The notes under the pieces are model-generated. The model worked only from the letters and a program-made list of their open reading frames with translations. It searched no databases and was not told the origin of the DNA. Positions 51,612 to 64,000 of a DNA stretch of 64,000 nucleotides are shown here, piece by piece. Every line of letters starts with the position of its first letter. Positions within the stretch are counted from its first letter, which is position 1. Origin of the DNA: Canis aureus (Eukaryota; Chordata; Mammalia; Carnivora; Canidae); contig NC_135626.1 of assembly GCF_053574225.1 (NCBI RefSeq), forward strand, positions 18,627,001-18,691,000, read 5' to 3'. Made by a program: the position numbers and the translations under genes.

Positions 51612-54600
51612 CTTATTGGTCTTGACTCTACTGTAGTGAGGAGAACTGCTCTAAGATAAACCCACTCCTGGCTCAAGGTTAGTACTGAGCCTTGCAATGT
51701 TTTAAGGTAAAATTCAAAAGCAGCATTTTATTATTCATGCAAAAGCCAGTCATTCCTGTGGCTGGTAACAATATAACTCTAATGAATGTGAATGGCTGTG
51801 CAGTAATTTCACGCCATGTTGAGTTTGTTCTCTCTTAACCTGAGGTAGCAGATGCTTTAGTTCAGCACAAACAGTACCACAGAACACAGATAAGTGTGGA
51901 AGCCTGTTACACAGGAATTCTTTTATTTTCTTTGTTACTGAAAGGCTTGCTGTGCTTAGTTCCTCTGCGACAGCAATACCCTGGTTATTCCAACTGTACT
52001 TGTTAATGAAGCTCCAGCTGTAGAAATAATAAACAACATTTAGGGCAACTTGCCTCGTTTTAGAAAAAAAGGAGCCATCCCGTGATCAATGGTTCACTTA
52101 CTGGTCAGTTACTTTCTCTACTAAATACTGGAAGCGCTACATAAAACAGTGCATCTGTCATTTCACCTCATTATCTTCATGAGCAATCAAGTTACACTAA
52201 AATAAATATTTACTTCGTAACTTTTAAATCAATATTTGATTCTGTAAACTATATTAAAAATACAGTTCTAAGTGTTGTAAAAAAGAACCCTTTCTTACAT
52301 CTGCCTGAAGAATATCAATCCTTCTCTAATACTGAGAATACCAGTTTAACTTTTTTTAAAACAGCCAGAAGAATCCACAAGCCATTCTTCAGAGAAATAT
52401 AGTCAGCCAAAAGAGTGCAAAACCAAAATAGGAACCTTTTTAGATCTGGTGTGGTTGTTTTGTTGTAGAGCTTTCTTAATCCCAGGAAACTCTGACTACT
52501 TGCCACAAATCTGCTTAAATTACAGACAAGTAGAAGGATTGGAATGAAACACGAATGAAGCTTATTGGGGATACATTCTTAGGCACTAGAACCTAATATT
52601 ACAACAGCTTTAAATTATAGTATAACTTTAAGTTTAACAACTAAACAAGAATCTCCAAGAAATTATATGTTCTTCATTCATTTTACACATAGAATTTTTT
52701 CCCTACATGGTTTAGTAGTTTTTAAGTTCATGTTTCTGCTACGGGTTTTTATTCAAAGCAAATAAATAATTTATAATGAGAATGTTTCACTCGGATTGAG
52801 AAAATCAGGTTCTTCTATTCACATAAACTTATAATCAGCAATCTTCTATTTTTTTTTTTTTTGCTATACACACTACAATTACTACGTCAACTGTACCAAT
52901 ACAGTATGTATCTCAGTAACAGAACTTCCTAACTAGATTCTAAATATTTAGATTATTGCCTTTGCATTCATTTCTTTAAAAGTTATTTTTACTTGTATTA
53001 AGTCAGCTTGAGAAAACAACTGCAAACTATGAGGTGAAATTTCTGACAACAAACGAGTCTAAAAAAAATATTTATATATCTTATTTGTATCTTAGTCCCT
53101 GTTATATGTTCAGGGACACTATAGGTTAAGAAATAAGGAATTTATTTTTACATCTCTTTGGTCTTCCTAACCAAAATTTTAACAGGCTACAGTTTGTGTA
53201 CTTTGACATAATTTAAAGAGTTGCGCATTATTCAGAGGAATAAACCTTCTAGGCTTCCTTGCCTCCACCCAAAAATGCATGAAAAAAGATTCTCATCTTT
53301 CATAGTTAGATACTTTGTTCCATCAGTTAGGGTTTTCTGATATTTGGTTTTTCTTTTATTTATCCAAATTTGGTATTTGCTGAGTTAGCTTTATACATAA
53401 GAAAGAGATCATTTTCCTTTTTTTCAAGATACTTCTACTAAACTGATACTTAAATTTGTTAATCTGATATTATAAGGAGAAAAGACCCTATATAACAGCT
53501 AAACCAAAGCAGTGAAATGGTTCATTCTTCTTCTAATATCCTAACATTCCACTATTGATCAGAAAAAGCAAAACATATACATTTAATTGAAAGAGTTACA
53601 TATGAGCTTAAACATCCTCTAATTCTGTGATCAAACAAGTATAAATAACAATGATCCCGGCAGGTGAGGCATCCATGGGCCATCCATTCTGATCTGTAGT
53701 GAGATAATTAAGGGTCCTGATAAGGGAGGAGAAATAAGACACAAATTATCCAATAGCAGGTTGTCATATTCATTTTCAAATACTTGTTACCAATGGATAA
53801 GATCTAACTTTTAAGACCCCAACTCCCCATCAATAATCATAATTAAGTTAAAACATAAGTGCAAAATCCTTTTATACTAATTATTATTGACTCAAGAACA
53901 CTTTTTTGTTCTTTAGACCATGAATTAATAATTAGCTCCATTCTTGCTGCAGATGCTGGGAAAGACATAGAGATTCTTACTCCTCACTGTCAAGTATCTT
54001 TGTGAGGAGTAGGACTTGCCTGCAGGAAAGTTGCCACACTGTCTTTTCAGTAGGAATTTTCTCATGTTGGAAAGTGAACATGACACAGCCTAGCCTGCCA
54101 AGTATAGGAAGTTTTCATGGCCCACTAGCCACAGTCCTCTCCTAGAAACAGATCCATGAATATTGTATGGGAAGGAGAACCACCTGCAATGAAAGACAGG
54201 TTTCTGTACAATGCCACAAAGGAAAAAAAAATCAAAACTGTGCCTCCTTTTTACATTTATCAATTTGTGGCAAAAAAGTTATAAAAGATAACCAAATCAA
54301 AACTATGTCACATAAAAATGTGCTTTTAATCCCAATGATGACTTCTTAAAAGATATGTGCTTAGGAAAAGGAAAACTGAGAAATATAAAGATTTCCTTTA
54401 AAGAATGGAAATTTTTGTTGCACATTAGGTTTATAAATATAGAAGATACCAAATGAAAGAAAAGAATGGGTTTGTTTACACAGTAGGTTTATAACACATG
54501 GTTTTGATGATATCGAAAAATTACAATGAATTCAGAAATGCAAAGTTCACATCATTGGAAAAAAAATCGTTTTTAATTACGTATTATTCAATATTTTAGT

Positions 54601-54794
54601 GGCTAATATTTTAATAATTACTTAAAATATAAGTCCTAATATGCTGTTAAAAGCAAACTGAGCATACGAACCAACATACCAGTAAAATGTAATTTTTGAA
54701 ATAAAAAGAAAAATTTGAATATGGCTTCGAATTATGGTTATAAATCAAATGTCCCTATTTTTTAGGAATGTATATATACTTAAGTTTATCCACA

Positions 54795-54905
54795 GGTGAA
54801 ATGACATGAGATTTAAGATTTGCCTTAAAATACTTTATCAAGGATTGTTGAAACAAATGAAGCAAATGTTGATAATAATTGAATCTGGTGGTTGGTATAA
54901 TGAAG
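54795..54905 (+). mobile_element. Ancient L1 3'-end-like fragment
   Basis: aaatactttatcaaggattg, aacaaatgaagcaaatgttg and ataattgaatctggtggttgg resemble an old mammalian L1 3' end. The match is tentative. Confidence 0.4.
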
Positions 54906-55054
54906 TAAAACTATTAAAGAATGAAGAAACTTGTCAAAATAAAAACATTGAAATAAAAAAAATTAAAGATACTATTTATAATATAAAAAAACATCCAGTA
55001 TCTGGGATTAAAGTTAACAAAAGCTAAGTAAGCAAGATTTCTACATAAAAAGAC

Positions 55055-55440
55055 TAAAAAACATTAGCAAGAGAAATTAAAGATGTAAATGAACGGAGAG
55101 ACATACCATATTCATGGACTAGAAAACTCAATAGTATAAAAATTTCAATTCTCCCCACCCAAACTGATTTATACAGATTCAGTGAAATTCCAGCCAAAAC
55201 CCCCAAAAGATTTTCTTTTTGTGGATCTATACAAATCAGTTCTAAAGTCTTTATGGAAATGCAAATATGCCAAGAACTGCTGAGATACCCTTGAAGAAGG
55301 TGGGAAAAAATTGCTCTACCATATATGAAAACCTAACATAAAGCTAAAATAGTTTAGATAATGCAATTTTGGAGCAAGATCAATGAAACAGAAATATGAC
55401 CCCAAAACATTCTCACATATACAGACACGTGACTAATCAT
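55055..55440 (+). mobile_element. Ancient L1 ORF2 3' part (left piece)
   Basis: aaatgaacggagagacatacc, tatgttcatgg-type words (atattcatggactagaaaac), ttccagccaaaaccccc and tggaaatgcaaatatgccaag are the L1 ORF2 C-terminal region in plus orientation, full of stops. It resumes at about 56285 after an insertion. Confidence 0.8.
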
Positions 55441-56280
55441 AAAGGTGTCTTTGTAGACAGGTAGTCTGTGCCATACGCTATTGTCTCACAGCTTCAAACC
55501 TATCTGTCTAAACACAACTCTATAATATCGGGACTCTGCAAACCATATTTTGGTTTTGCCAACTAGCTCCATGTTAGGCTCTGCTAATACGCGGCTTTAG
55601 AGCAGACTACAAGGCCAGAGGAAAAGGGGACTTGCCCCTTCCTGTGGGCTTTCTGTCTGTCTCTTGTTTCTGTGTCACCCTAGCAATACTTCTTCACTCC
55701 CAGCAGTGGCAATGCCTTTCTATAATTGCAGCTGAACCCAGTTTATAGCTTTCCCACTTGCAGAACCAGCCGCACTGTATCCTCCACCTCAGACACCAGC
55801 ACTAGTGAGTCTGTAACCTCTCCTTAGATATCTGAATTCCTGCTACATGGGGTTCTAAGTCTTAATAATTCCAACTTCTTCCATGATATTCCTCTAGCCA
55901 TAGCTAGAGGTAGCTGTTACTTTCACGATACCTTAGTTTTCTATTCTTGTCTAACTACAACTTTAAACTTTACAAACAACTTTACAGCTAATTAGCATTC
56001 CCTTCTACCCCCACAACTTTTATTATTTAAAAAATATTTTATTTATTTATTTATTCATGAGTGAGAGAGAGACAGAGAGAGGCAGAGACATAGGCCGAGG
56101 GAGAAGCAGGCTCCATGCAGGGAGCCTGATGTGGGACTCAATCCTGGGTCTCCAGGATCACACCCTGGGCTGAAGGCGGCACTAAACCGCCGAGCCACCC
56201 AGGCTGCCCACCTCCGCAACTTTAAAATGTGTAGTTTCTTTCTCCTCATTGGACCCTGACAGATACAACATTCTTTTTAA
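55440..56280. mobile_element. Unclassified insertion inside the old L1, carrying a SINE
   Basis: About 650 nt of non-L1 sequence plus a SINE separate two collinear L1 pieces. It contains gcaaaccatattttggttttg and ttctaagtcttaataattcc and ends near ggaccctgacagataca. The wording is like an old interspersed repeat that I cannot name. Exact ends are uncertain. Confidence 0.5.
56021..56209 (-). mobile_element. SINEC-type Can-SINE, antisense copy
   Basis: aatattttatttatttatttattcatgag, then gaggcagagacataggccgag and cgagccacccaggctgccc, the complement of the head. Flanks acccccacaacttt and acctccgcaacttt are a slightly diverged TSD. Confidence 0.93.
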
Positions 56281-56284
56281 TGTA

Positions 56285-57510
56285 TGGTATGGAACAACTA
56301 GATATACATAGGGTAAAACAGAATGAATCTTCACCCCTACTTCACTCCATACACAAATTCCAGGTGGATTGTAGATATTAATGTGTAAAGCAAAATTGTA
56401 CAGCTTTTAGAAGATAATATGTAGTAGAATACCTTCAAGATATCAGGGCAGGGAAAGATTTCTTCAACAGTACACAAAAAGCACAAATCATAATGTAAAA
56501 AAAAATTTGACTACTTTAAAATCAAGAACATCTGTTCATTATCTGTGTATTGTTAAGAGTAAAAATGCAAGTCACTCAGAAGATGTTTGTAACACACATA
56601 TAAGCAACAAAGTGTTTATCTGGACATGTGCAGAATTCATACAAATCAATTTTTAAAAAGGGTTTGAACAGGCATTTTACAAAAAAAGGATAAGCCAGAC
56701 ACCCACTAAACATATGAAAAGGAGCTTAACCTTATTAGTCATTTGGAAAATGAAAATTAAAACCATAATGAGAATGATTATATAACTCTCAGAATGGCTA
56801 ATAATAAAAGGTGGACAATACCAAATTTTTAGTGAAGATGTGGTACAATGGCAATTCTTATAGACTGCTAGTAGGAATGTAAATTGGTAAAATCATTATG
56901 AAAAACAGATTGGCTTTATATACTAAAATGAATATATGAATACAATGTGACCCAGCAATTTGACTCCAAGTATATACCCCAAAGGAATGTGCACACCCAT
57001 CACTAAACATACAAATGTGTTCGCAGCAATATTTTTAGTACCCTTAAAACGGGAAACAATCCAAACATCCATAAACAGTAGAACAGATTAACAGATTGTT
57101 GTATATTCATATAATTGAAAAACCCTACAGGGATTGAACTACTGCTACATGCAGCAACACAGATGAATCTCATACACCTAATTTCTGAACGAAAGAAATC
57201 AGTCACAAATAATGTAAGATTTCACTTCCATAATATTAAAAATATAAGCAAAGTTGAACTCTAATGTTTAGGGATGTATGCTTAGGAGACAGAAACTATT
57301 CATAAAAGAAGTACTTACCATAAAAGTTAAGGTTAGTAGTTATCTTGGAGGAAGCGATACAAGGTGGGGGTGTGTGTGCGGGAGGGCCAGAAGGGACTTC
57401 TGTGTGCTAGTGATGCTATTTCTCACTTGAATGGTAGCTATAGAGGTGTGTGTTCTTTGTGATAAATCACTGAGCTATATATCTTATTTTGTGTACATTT
57501 CTGTATTGTG
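56285..57510 (+). mobile_element. Ancient L1 ORF2 end and 3' region (right piece)
   Basis: ggaacaactagatatacatag, cttcactccatacacaaattcc, gaaaaggagcttaacctta, tgacccagcaatttgactcc and ggaatgtgcacacccatcac follow L1 order. It continues the piece at 55055. It is degraded, with stops in all frames. Confidence 0.82.
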
Positions 57511-57999
57511 TTATTATAGAACTAAAAGGACAAATTTCTCAGTTAAAATTTTGAGGATAAAAACACACATCAGGTTGAAATTTGTATAATGAGTAATTTT
57601 AAAGAGGACAATTCTTTTTATTATTTTTTTTTGTAAAAAATACACATCCATACCAAACCAATGAATTTTGTCATATACTTCCTTGTGCCACTGATTTATT
57701 TTGTAGTGAGTATACATAATATCTTTCTTATGTTTTGGTAGAATTCCAAAGGAATTTGCTTACTTCAAAAAAAAATAAACGTTTTCTTCATCATTACACA
57801 GGAATATGCTATAAGAAACATTCCACAGGAGAGTGCTGTCAGCAGAATTAAAGCAGAACTACAGTCCCACCCCTAATCTAATCACAATCTCCTAACTTCT
57901 TCCATTGTAAAGCAAAGTGCTGAAGCAGCTACAATGCTTCAGGTTTTTTTAATTAGTTAGCCTTTTAAAAATAACCAAAACCCAAAATGCTGCAAATAC

Positions 58000-59985
58000 A
58001 AAGCAGGAGGCAGGACTTCCAGCTGTGGCAAGCTGAAGAGGTCAGCAAAACCTTTCCCCTCAAAACAACTATAAAACTGGACAAAAATGTCAAAAACAAC
58101 CATTTCAGGACTCCAGAAAACAACCCAAGTCAAACAATACATTCAAAAGTGTTTATGAAAAACTGTGGAACTTTGGGTAAGAACAATGAAAGTGAGTGAT
58201 GTTATTGCTTGGCTGCTCCTTACCCCCACCTAAGCATAGTCCATGCAGTAGTTGGCCATGAAAATCAGCAGCTTCACTTGCCTAAGGTTGCTGATGTGAT
58301 CTGAAGGGGAGGATGCAAACCCTACACTCAGGAGCACTGACTATAAAAGCATTAAACTCAACTGGAGAAGAAAAGAGAAAGCCTACAGCTCTGCCAGTCT
58401 GAGGTTGCTATCCTAGTTGGGAAGTGGGATAGAGCAACATAAATCCAGGAATTTAACAAGGAGATTCTGGAAATGAGAGCCACAGTGGGGCTAGGTAAAC
58501 TCCCATAGATTCCTGGCTAACTGGAGGCTGCTTATATACTCAGAGCTGACCTGAGAGGGCCTAAGCTCTGTACACACCCGTGGCTGACTGAGAGGCTTCC
58601 CACATGTGAAGAGAAGAACTGAGAGGCTCAGCAGAAAATAAAAGCTGGGGCATAGTTGAAAATTAGATGAGCTCCCTAACATAGTCAGAAAGGATAGAAG
58701 CCTCACTGGCTCAAGATGTTTGAGCACAACCTTTAACCAATCACTGGCTGACCACCAAGCGATACAGACACAAAGGGGAACTCCAAAAGGGCTGGGCTAA
58801 AAATTAAAATAATAATTTTTAAAAACCTGAGCAATTTGAGCAGTTGTACTGAATGGACACAGAAAGATTATGCACATTAAGTCAAGTTACTTAAATATAA
58901 GCAAACACATACAACAACAACAACATGTCAATAATGACGACCTTCAGGTGGCAGGGAGGCTGGGGAGAAATCAGATCCAGAGCTATTACATTATTAAATA
59001 TGTCCAGTTTTAAACAAAAAAATTACAAGATATGTAAACAGTAAAATGTGACTCATACTCAGGGGAAGAAGCAGTCAATAGAAATAGTTTCTGGAAAAAA
59101 AAAAAAAAAAAAGAAATAGTTTCTGAGTGAGCCCAGATGTTGCATTCAGTAACACTTCAAAAGCAACTATTATAAATATGTTCAAAGAATTAAAGGAAAT
59201 TATTTTTTAAAGAATTTTTTTTAACGGTGACAATGACAACAAATAGGATACACAATATGAAAACTAAGAAAAAAAGAAATCAAATTCTAGACTTGAAAAG
59301 TACAATCCTAGAAATGAAAAACTCTGTAGATTGGCCTAATAGTGGATATGAAATAGAATAAAAATCAGTAAACTGAAAAGCTCAATCAATAGAAATTATA
59401 CAATCTCAAGAACAGGGAGGAAAGTCTGAAGAAAAATGAACAGAGCCTCAGAGAGCTATGCAAGAACTCTGAGTGTACCAGCATAACACCTAATGGGAGT
59501 ACCAGAAGAAAAGGTGAGAAAGGGACAGAAAAAAGTATTTGAAGACATAACAGTTTAAAATTTCCCAAATCTGATAAAAATATACGATCCCCAATGCTCA
59601 AAAATCCCATATAAGATAGACACAGGAGTCTTGCACGTGGACATCTCAGGGTCAAAGATAGATCAAGTCAAAGAAACTCTTGAAAATAATGAGAATAAAC
59701 AATAAAATTGTTGACTGATTTCCCATCAGATGCAATGGAGGTCAGGAGGCAGAAGAATGCCATATTTGCAGGGGTGGTGATAGGCAGGCAAAAACTCTAT
59801 ATTCAACAACAAAAAGACCCTATCCTTCAAAAATAAAGGCAAAATGAAAGCATTCCAAAATACGTAATGATGGACAGAATTTGTTGTCAGCAGATTTGCC
59901 TTAGAGGAAATAACCCCAGATGGTAACTCAAATCCACAGGAAAAAAAGAAAAATGAAAAATGGCAAATATGTGGGCAGAAGATTA
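58000..59985 (+). mobile_element. Ancient L1 5' part (ORF1 region or HAL1-like)
   Basis: aggcaggacttccagctgtg and aatagaaattatacaatctc, then gtcaggaggcagaagaatgcc, actctatattcaacaac, ctatccttcaaaaataaagg and ttgttgtcagcagatttgcc match the ORF1 part of old L1s, in plus orientation. The 5' end is uncertain. No intact frame. Confidence 0.62.
59080..59125 (+). repeat. Tail-only insertion: A run between 14-bp direct repeats
   Basis: agaaatagtttctg occurs at 59080-59093 and 59112-59125 with only one G and an A run between. It sits inside the ancient L1 ORF1 piece, which dates it after that L1. Confidence 0.75.
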
Positions 59986-60109
59986 CATATATTTTTATTT
60001 TATTTTTATATATGTTAACTATACTGGAATTGTATATTAGTTATATTAGTTATGTGTACTATATTAGTTTCAGTGTACAATAATACAATGATTTAAAAAA
60101 TTCTATACA

Positions 60110-60257
60110 GGGGATCCCTGGGTGGCTCAGCGGTTTGGCGCCTGCCTTTGGCCCAGGGCGCAATCCTGGAGTCCCGGGATCAAGTCCCACGTCAGGCTCC
60201 CAGGGTGGAGCCTGCTCTTCCCTCCTCCTGTGTCTCTGCCTCTCTCTATGTCTATCA

Positions 60258-60304
<47 letters not shown>

Positions 60305-60312
60305 ATCTTTAA
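60110..60312 (+). mobile_element. SINEC-type Can-SINE with expanded AAAT tail
   Basis: The head is ggggatccctgggtggctcag and the tail has about 12 aaat units (60260-60305). TSD aaaaaattctataca is at 60095-60109 and 60313-60327, inside the L1. Confidence 0.96.
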
Positions 60313-60610
60313 AAAAAATTCTATACATTACTTAGTGCTCAGTATAATAGGAGTATTCTTTAATCCTCATCACCTATTTTACCCACCTCTCTTCAGGTAA
60401 CTAGGTTATCTATAGTCGAGTATGTTTCTTGGTTTGTTTTTCTCTCCCTCCTGCCCCCCTCCTTTGCTTGTTTCTTAAATTCCACATATGAATGAAATCA
60501 TATGGTATTTGTCTTTCTCCAACTGACTTATTATTTCACTTAGTATGATACTCTCTATATCTACTTGTGTTGTTGCAAATGACAAAATTTAATTTTTTAT
60601 GGCTGAAAAT

Positions 60611-60653
<43 letters not shown>

Positions 60654-62610
60654 GGAATACTATTTCAGCCATAAAAAAGAATTAGTCATAATATACACAT
60701 ACTGCATTTTCTTTATCCATTCATCTATTAATGGACACTTGGGCTGCTTTCATAATTTGGCTATTATAAATAATGTTCCTATAAACATAGGAGTGCATGT
60801 ATCCCTTTTAATTAGTGCTTTTATATTTTTTTGGTAAATATCCAGCAGTGTGATTACTGAATCATAGGGTAGTTCCATTGTTAACACTTTGTGGAACCTC
60901 CATACTGCTTTCCACAGAGGCTGCATCCGTTTGTACTGCCACCATGTATATTTTAGATACTAACTAGATACTAATCCTTTACCAGAAATGTCATTTGCAA
61001 ATAAATATCTTCTCCCATTCAGGTTAGTTGTCTTTTAGTTTTGTTGTTTCCTTTGTTGTGCAGAAGCTTTTTATTTTGATGTAGTCCCAATAGTTTACCT
61101 TTGCTTTTGTTTCCCTTGCCTCAGGAGACACATCTAGAAAAGAGTTGATATGTCCAATGTCAGAGAAATTACTGGCTGTACTCTCTTCTAGGATTTTTAT
61201 AGTTTCAGGTCTCACATTTAGGTCCTTACTCCACTCTGAATTTCTTTGTGTGTGGTATAGGCCAGTGGTCCAGTTCTCCCAACACCATTTGTTAGAAAAG
61301 GCTGTCTTTTTCTAATTGCATACTCTTTACTCCTTTGTCAAAGATTAATTGACCACATAAATGTGGGTTTATTTCTGGGCTTTCTCTTCTAGTCCACTGA
61401 CTTATATACCTGTTTTTGTGCCAGTACCATACTGTTTTGATTACTACAGCTTTGTAGTATAACTTAAAATCTGGAATTGTGATACCTCCAGATTTGTTTT
61501 TCTTTTTCAAGATTGTTTTGGCTACTTGGGGTTTTCTGTGGTTCCATACAAATGTTAGGATTGTTCCAGTTCTGTGAAAAATGTTGTTAGTATTTTGGTA
61601 GGGATTACATTAAATCTGTTGATTGCTCTGAGTAGTACCAACACTTTAGCAGTATTTGTTCTTCCAATACATCAGTATGGAATATCTTTCCACTTGTGTT
61701 CTCTTCAATATCTTTAATCAATGTTTTATAGTTTCCAGAGTACAAGTCTTTCATCTCCTTAGTTAAGTTTATTCCGAGGTATTTTATTATCTTTAAGTAA
61801 AATTGTAAGAGGGACTGCTTTCTTCATTTCTTTCTGTTGCTTTGTTATTGGTATATAAAAATGTCATAGATTTCTGTACCATGATTTTGTATCCTGCAAC
61901 CTTACTGAATTCATTTATCAGTTCCATTAGTTTTTTTGGTGAAGTCTTTAGGGTTTTCTATATATAGTATCACGTCTGTAAATAGTGTAAGTTTTACTTC
62001 TTCCTTACCAATTTGGATGCCTTTTATTCCTTCCTCTTTTCTGACTGCTGTAGCTAGAACCTCCAGCACAATGTTAAATAACAGTGGTGAGAGTGGACAT
62101 TGCTGTCTTGTACCTGACCTCAGAGAAAATGCATCTCATCGTGATGTTGGTGTGGGTTTTTGATATATAGCTTTTATTTTGTTGAGGTATATTCCCTCTA
62201 GTCTTACTTTGTTGAGGGTTTTTATCATGAATGGCTACTGTACTTCTGTCAAATGCTTTTTCTCTATCTACTGAAATGATCACAGTTTTTGTTGATGTGA
62301 TGTATCAGTCTGATTGCGAACACTGAACCACCCTTGTATTCCAGTAATAATTCTCACTTGATGGTGATGAATGGGTTTTTTCATGTATTGTTGGATTCAG
62401 TTTGCCAATATTTTAACAATTTCTGCTTCTATGTTCATCAGGGATATTGGCTTGTAATTTTCTCTCTTTTTACAGTGTCTTTATCTGGTTTTGGTATCAG
62501 AGTAATGCTGGCTTCATAGAAAGAATGAATTAGGAAGTTTTCCTTCCTCTTTGATTTTTTGGAATAGTTAAAAAGAATAGGTATTAAGTCCTCTTTAAGT
62601 ATTTGGTAGA

Positions 62611-62779
62611 GGGGACACCTGGGTGGTTCAATGGTTGAGTGTCTGCTTTTGGCTCGGGGCATGTTCCCGGAGTCCTGCACTGGGCTCCCCGCAGGGAGCC
62701 TGCTTCTCCCTCTGCCTATGTCTAGGCCTGTGTCTCTCATGAAGAAATTTTTTAAAAATAATAATAAAAATAAAATAAA
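62611..62779 (+). mobile_element. SINEC-type Can-SINE inside the L1
   Basis: The head is ggggacacctgggtggttca, the middle ctcgggg-like, and the tail has ataataataaaaataaaata. Flanks atttggtaga and gtttggtaga are the TSD with one change. Confidence 0.92.
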
Positions 62780-63664
62780 TGTTTGGTAGAATTTACCTGT
62801 AGCCCTGTAGCCCTGGACTTTTGTTTGCTGGAACTTTTTTTGCTTACTGATTCAATTTTATTGTGGGTGATCAGTCTGTACTTATTTTCTATTTCTTCCT
62901 AATTCAGTTTTGGGAGGTTATGTGTTTCTAGGAATTTATCCATTTTTTTCTAGGTTGTCCAATTTGTTGGCATATAATTTTGCATAATATTTTCTTACAA
63001 TCTTTTTATATTTCTGTGGTGTCACTCGTTATATTTCCCCTTTCATTTCTGATTTTGAGTCCTCACTCTCTCTCTCTCTCTCTCTTTTTTTTTTTTTTTG
63101 GATGAATCTGGCTGAAGGTTTATTGATATTGTTGATGGTTTCAAAAAACCAGCTCCCCGTTTCATGGATCTGTTCTATTGGTTTTTGTTTTTGATTTTTG
63201 TTTTTTTGGGGGGTTTTTCTTAGCTTCTATTTTATTTCTGCTCTGATCTTTATTATTTCCTGCCTTCTACTGGTTTTGAGTTTTGCCTGTTGTTCTTTTT
63301 CTACTTCCCTTAGATGTAAGGTTAAGATGTTTATTTGGGATTTTTCTTGCTTCTTGAGGTGTAGGCCTGTATTTCTATAAAATTCCAAGAACAGATTTTG
63401 CTGTTTCCCAAGGACTTTTGGACTATTTTGTTTTCATTTTCATTTGTCTCCATATATTTTTTTATATTGTCTTTGATTTCTTGGTTGATCACATTCATTG
63501 TTTAGTAGCACATTATTCAACTTTCATATATTTGTGTGCTTTCCAGGTTTTTTCTTGTGGCTGATTTCTAGTTTCATATTATGGTCAGAAAAGATATATG
63601 GTATGACTTCAGTCTTTTTTGAATTTGTTGAGATTTGTTTTGTGGCTTAATACATGATCTATTC

Positions 63665-63856
63665 GGGAATCCCTGGGTGGCTCAGCGGTTTAGCGCCTGC
63701 CTTTGGCCCAGGGCCTGATCCTGGAGACCCAGGATCGAGTCCCATGTCGGGCTCCTGGCATGGAGCCTGCTTCTCCCTCTGCCTGTGTCTCTGCCTCTCT
63801 CTCTCTCTCTATGTCTATCATGAATAAGTAAATAAAAAAAAACTTTAAAAAAAATG
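63665..63856 (+). mobile_element. Young SINEC-type Can-SINE inside the L1
   Basis: The head is gggaatccctgggtggctcag, with a CT run and the tail gaataagtaaataaaaaaaa. TSD catgatctattc is at 63653-63664 and 63857-63868. Confidence 0.95.
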
Positions 63857-64000
63857 CATGATCTATTCTGGAGAATGTTCCATGTGTATTCTGCTGTTTT
63901 AGAATGAATGTTCTGAATATATCTGTTAGACCCATCTGGTTGAATGTGTCATTCAAAGCCACTGTCTCCTTGTTTATTTTCTACATGGATGATCTATCCA

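Larger units (their letters stand above)
49112..64000 (-). other. NLK: NLK intron 1, 3' part (partial)
   Basis: The intron upstream of exon 2 runs off the right edge and exon 1 is not in the window. About 49120-50670 and 50800-54780 show little recognisable repeat. From about 54790 on it is mostly old and young L1 sequence with nested insertions. Confidence 0.75.
59985..64000 (-). mobile_element. Long carnivore L1, antisense, runs off the right edge
   Basis: From the 3' end at about 59985 the minus strand reads L1 3' region and then ORF2. ORF2 pieces are seen at about 61510-61292 (frame with GGITIPDFKLYYKAV and a KTVWYWHKNR stretch) and 62283-62240 (IISVDREKAFD, the RT region). Stops and frameshifts break ORF2 repeatedly. 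Three SINEs have inserted, at 60110, 62611 and 63665. A (CA)n run lies at 60615-60650 and a CT/T run at 63066-63100. It is a dead copy. Confidence 0.92.

Noticed and set aside
60259..60305. CRISPR-like or satellite array
   Set aside because: It is the AAAT-repeat tail of a SINE.
61292..61510. Active L1 ORF2 protein
   Set aside because: Only a short piece of ORF2 is open, and neighbouring pieces are out of frame or stopped.

Overview
The window is nuclear DNA from a carnivore, almost certainly a canid. It holds many tRNA-derived Can-SINEs (SINEC type: G-rich head, CT-rich middle, AATAAATAAA-type tail), several with clean target-site duplications (TSDs), plus carnivore L1 3' ends. There is no bacterial-style gene organisation.

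The only protein-coding gene I can support is NLK (Nemo-like kinase, an atypical MAP kinase). It lies on the minus strand and is cut by both window edges. Six consecutive internal exons are present, from high to low coordinates: 49111-48982, 40023-39968, 10895-10789, 9349-9264, 5228-5019 and 1027-926. Joined, they make 691 nt with an unbroken reading frame covering about residues 153-383 of the roughly 527-residue protein. This spans the catalytic lysine, the HRD loop, the DFG motif, the TQE activation-loop motif and part of the C-lobe. By human exon order they are exons 2-7. The first exon lies beyond 64000 and the last exons lie before position 1. Splice sites are GT/AG at every internal boundary.

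Everything else is intron. Intron 7 (partial) is 1-925. Intron 6 (1028-5018) holds a 102-bp tandem duplication, two SINEs, an L2, a MIR and a U6 snRNA/L1 chimeric retrocopy. Intron 5 (5229-9263) holds four SINEs. Intron 4 (9350-10788) looks unique. Intron 3 (10896-39967, about 29 kb) holds L1, L2, MIR and SINE copies, a minus-strand solo LTR and an older plus-strand LTR-like element. Intron 2 (40024-48981) holds SINEs and an old antisense L1. Intron 1 (49112 to the edge) holds a degraded U6 copy, old L1 pieces with nested insertions and a long antisense carnivore L1 running off the right edge.

The most unusual features are the U6/L1 chimera with a perfect 16-bp TSD, and six sites where a bare A/T-rich tail sits between perfect 10-15 bp direct repeats. 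These six look like retroposition events that left only a tail. I see no new multi-gene system. Almost all other short open frames are repeat-derived or chance frames.
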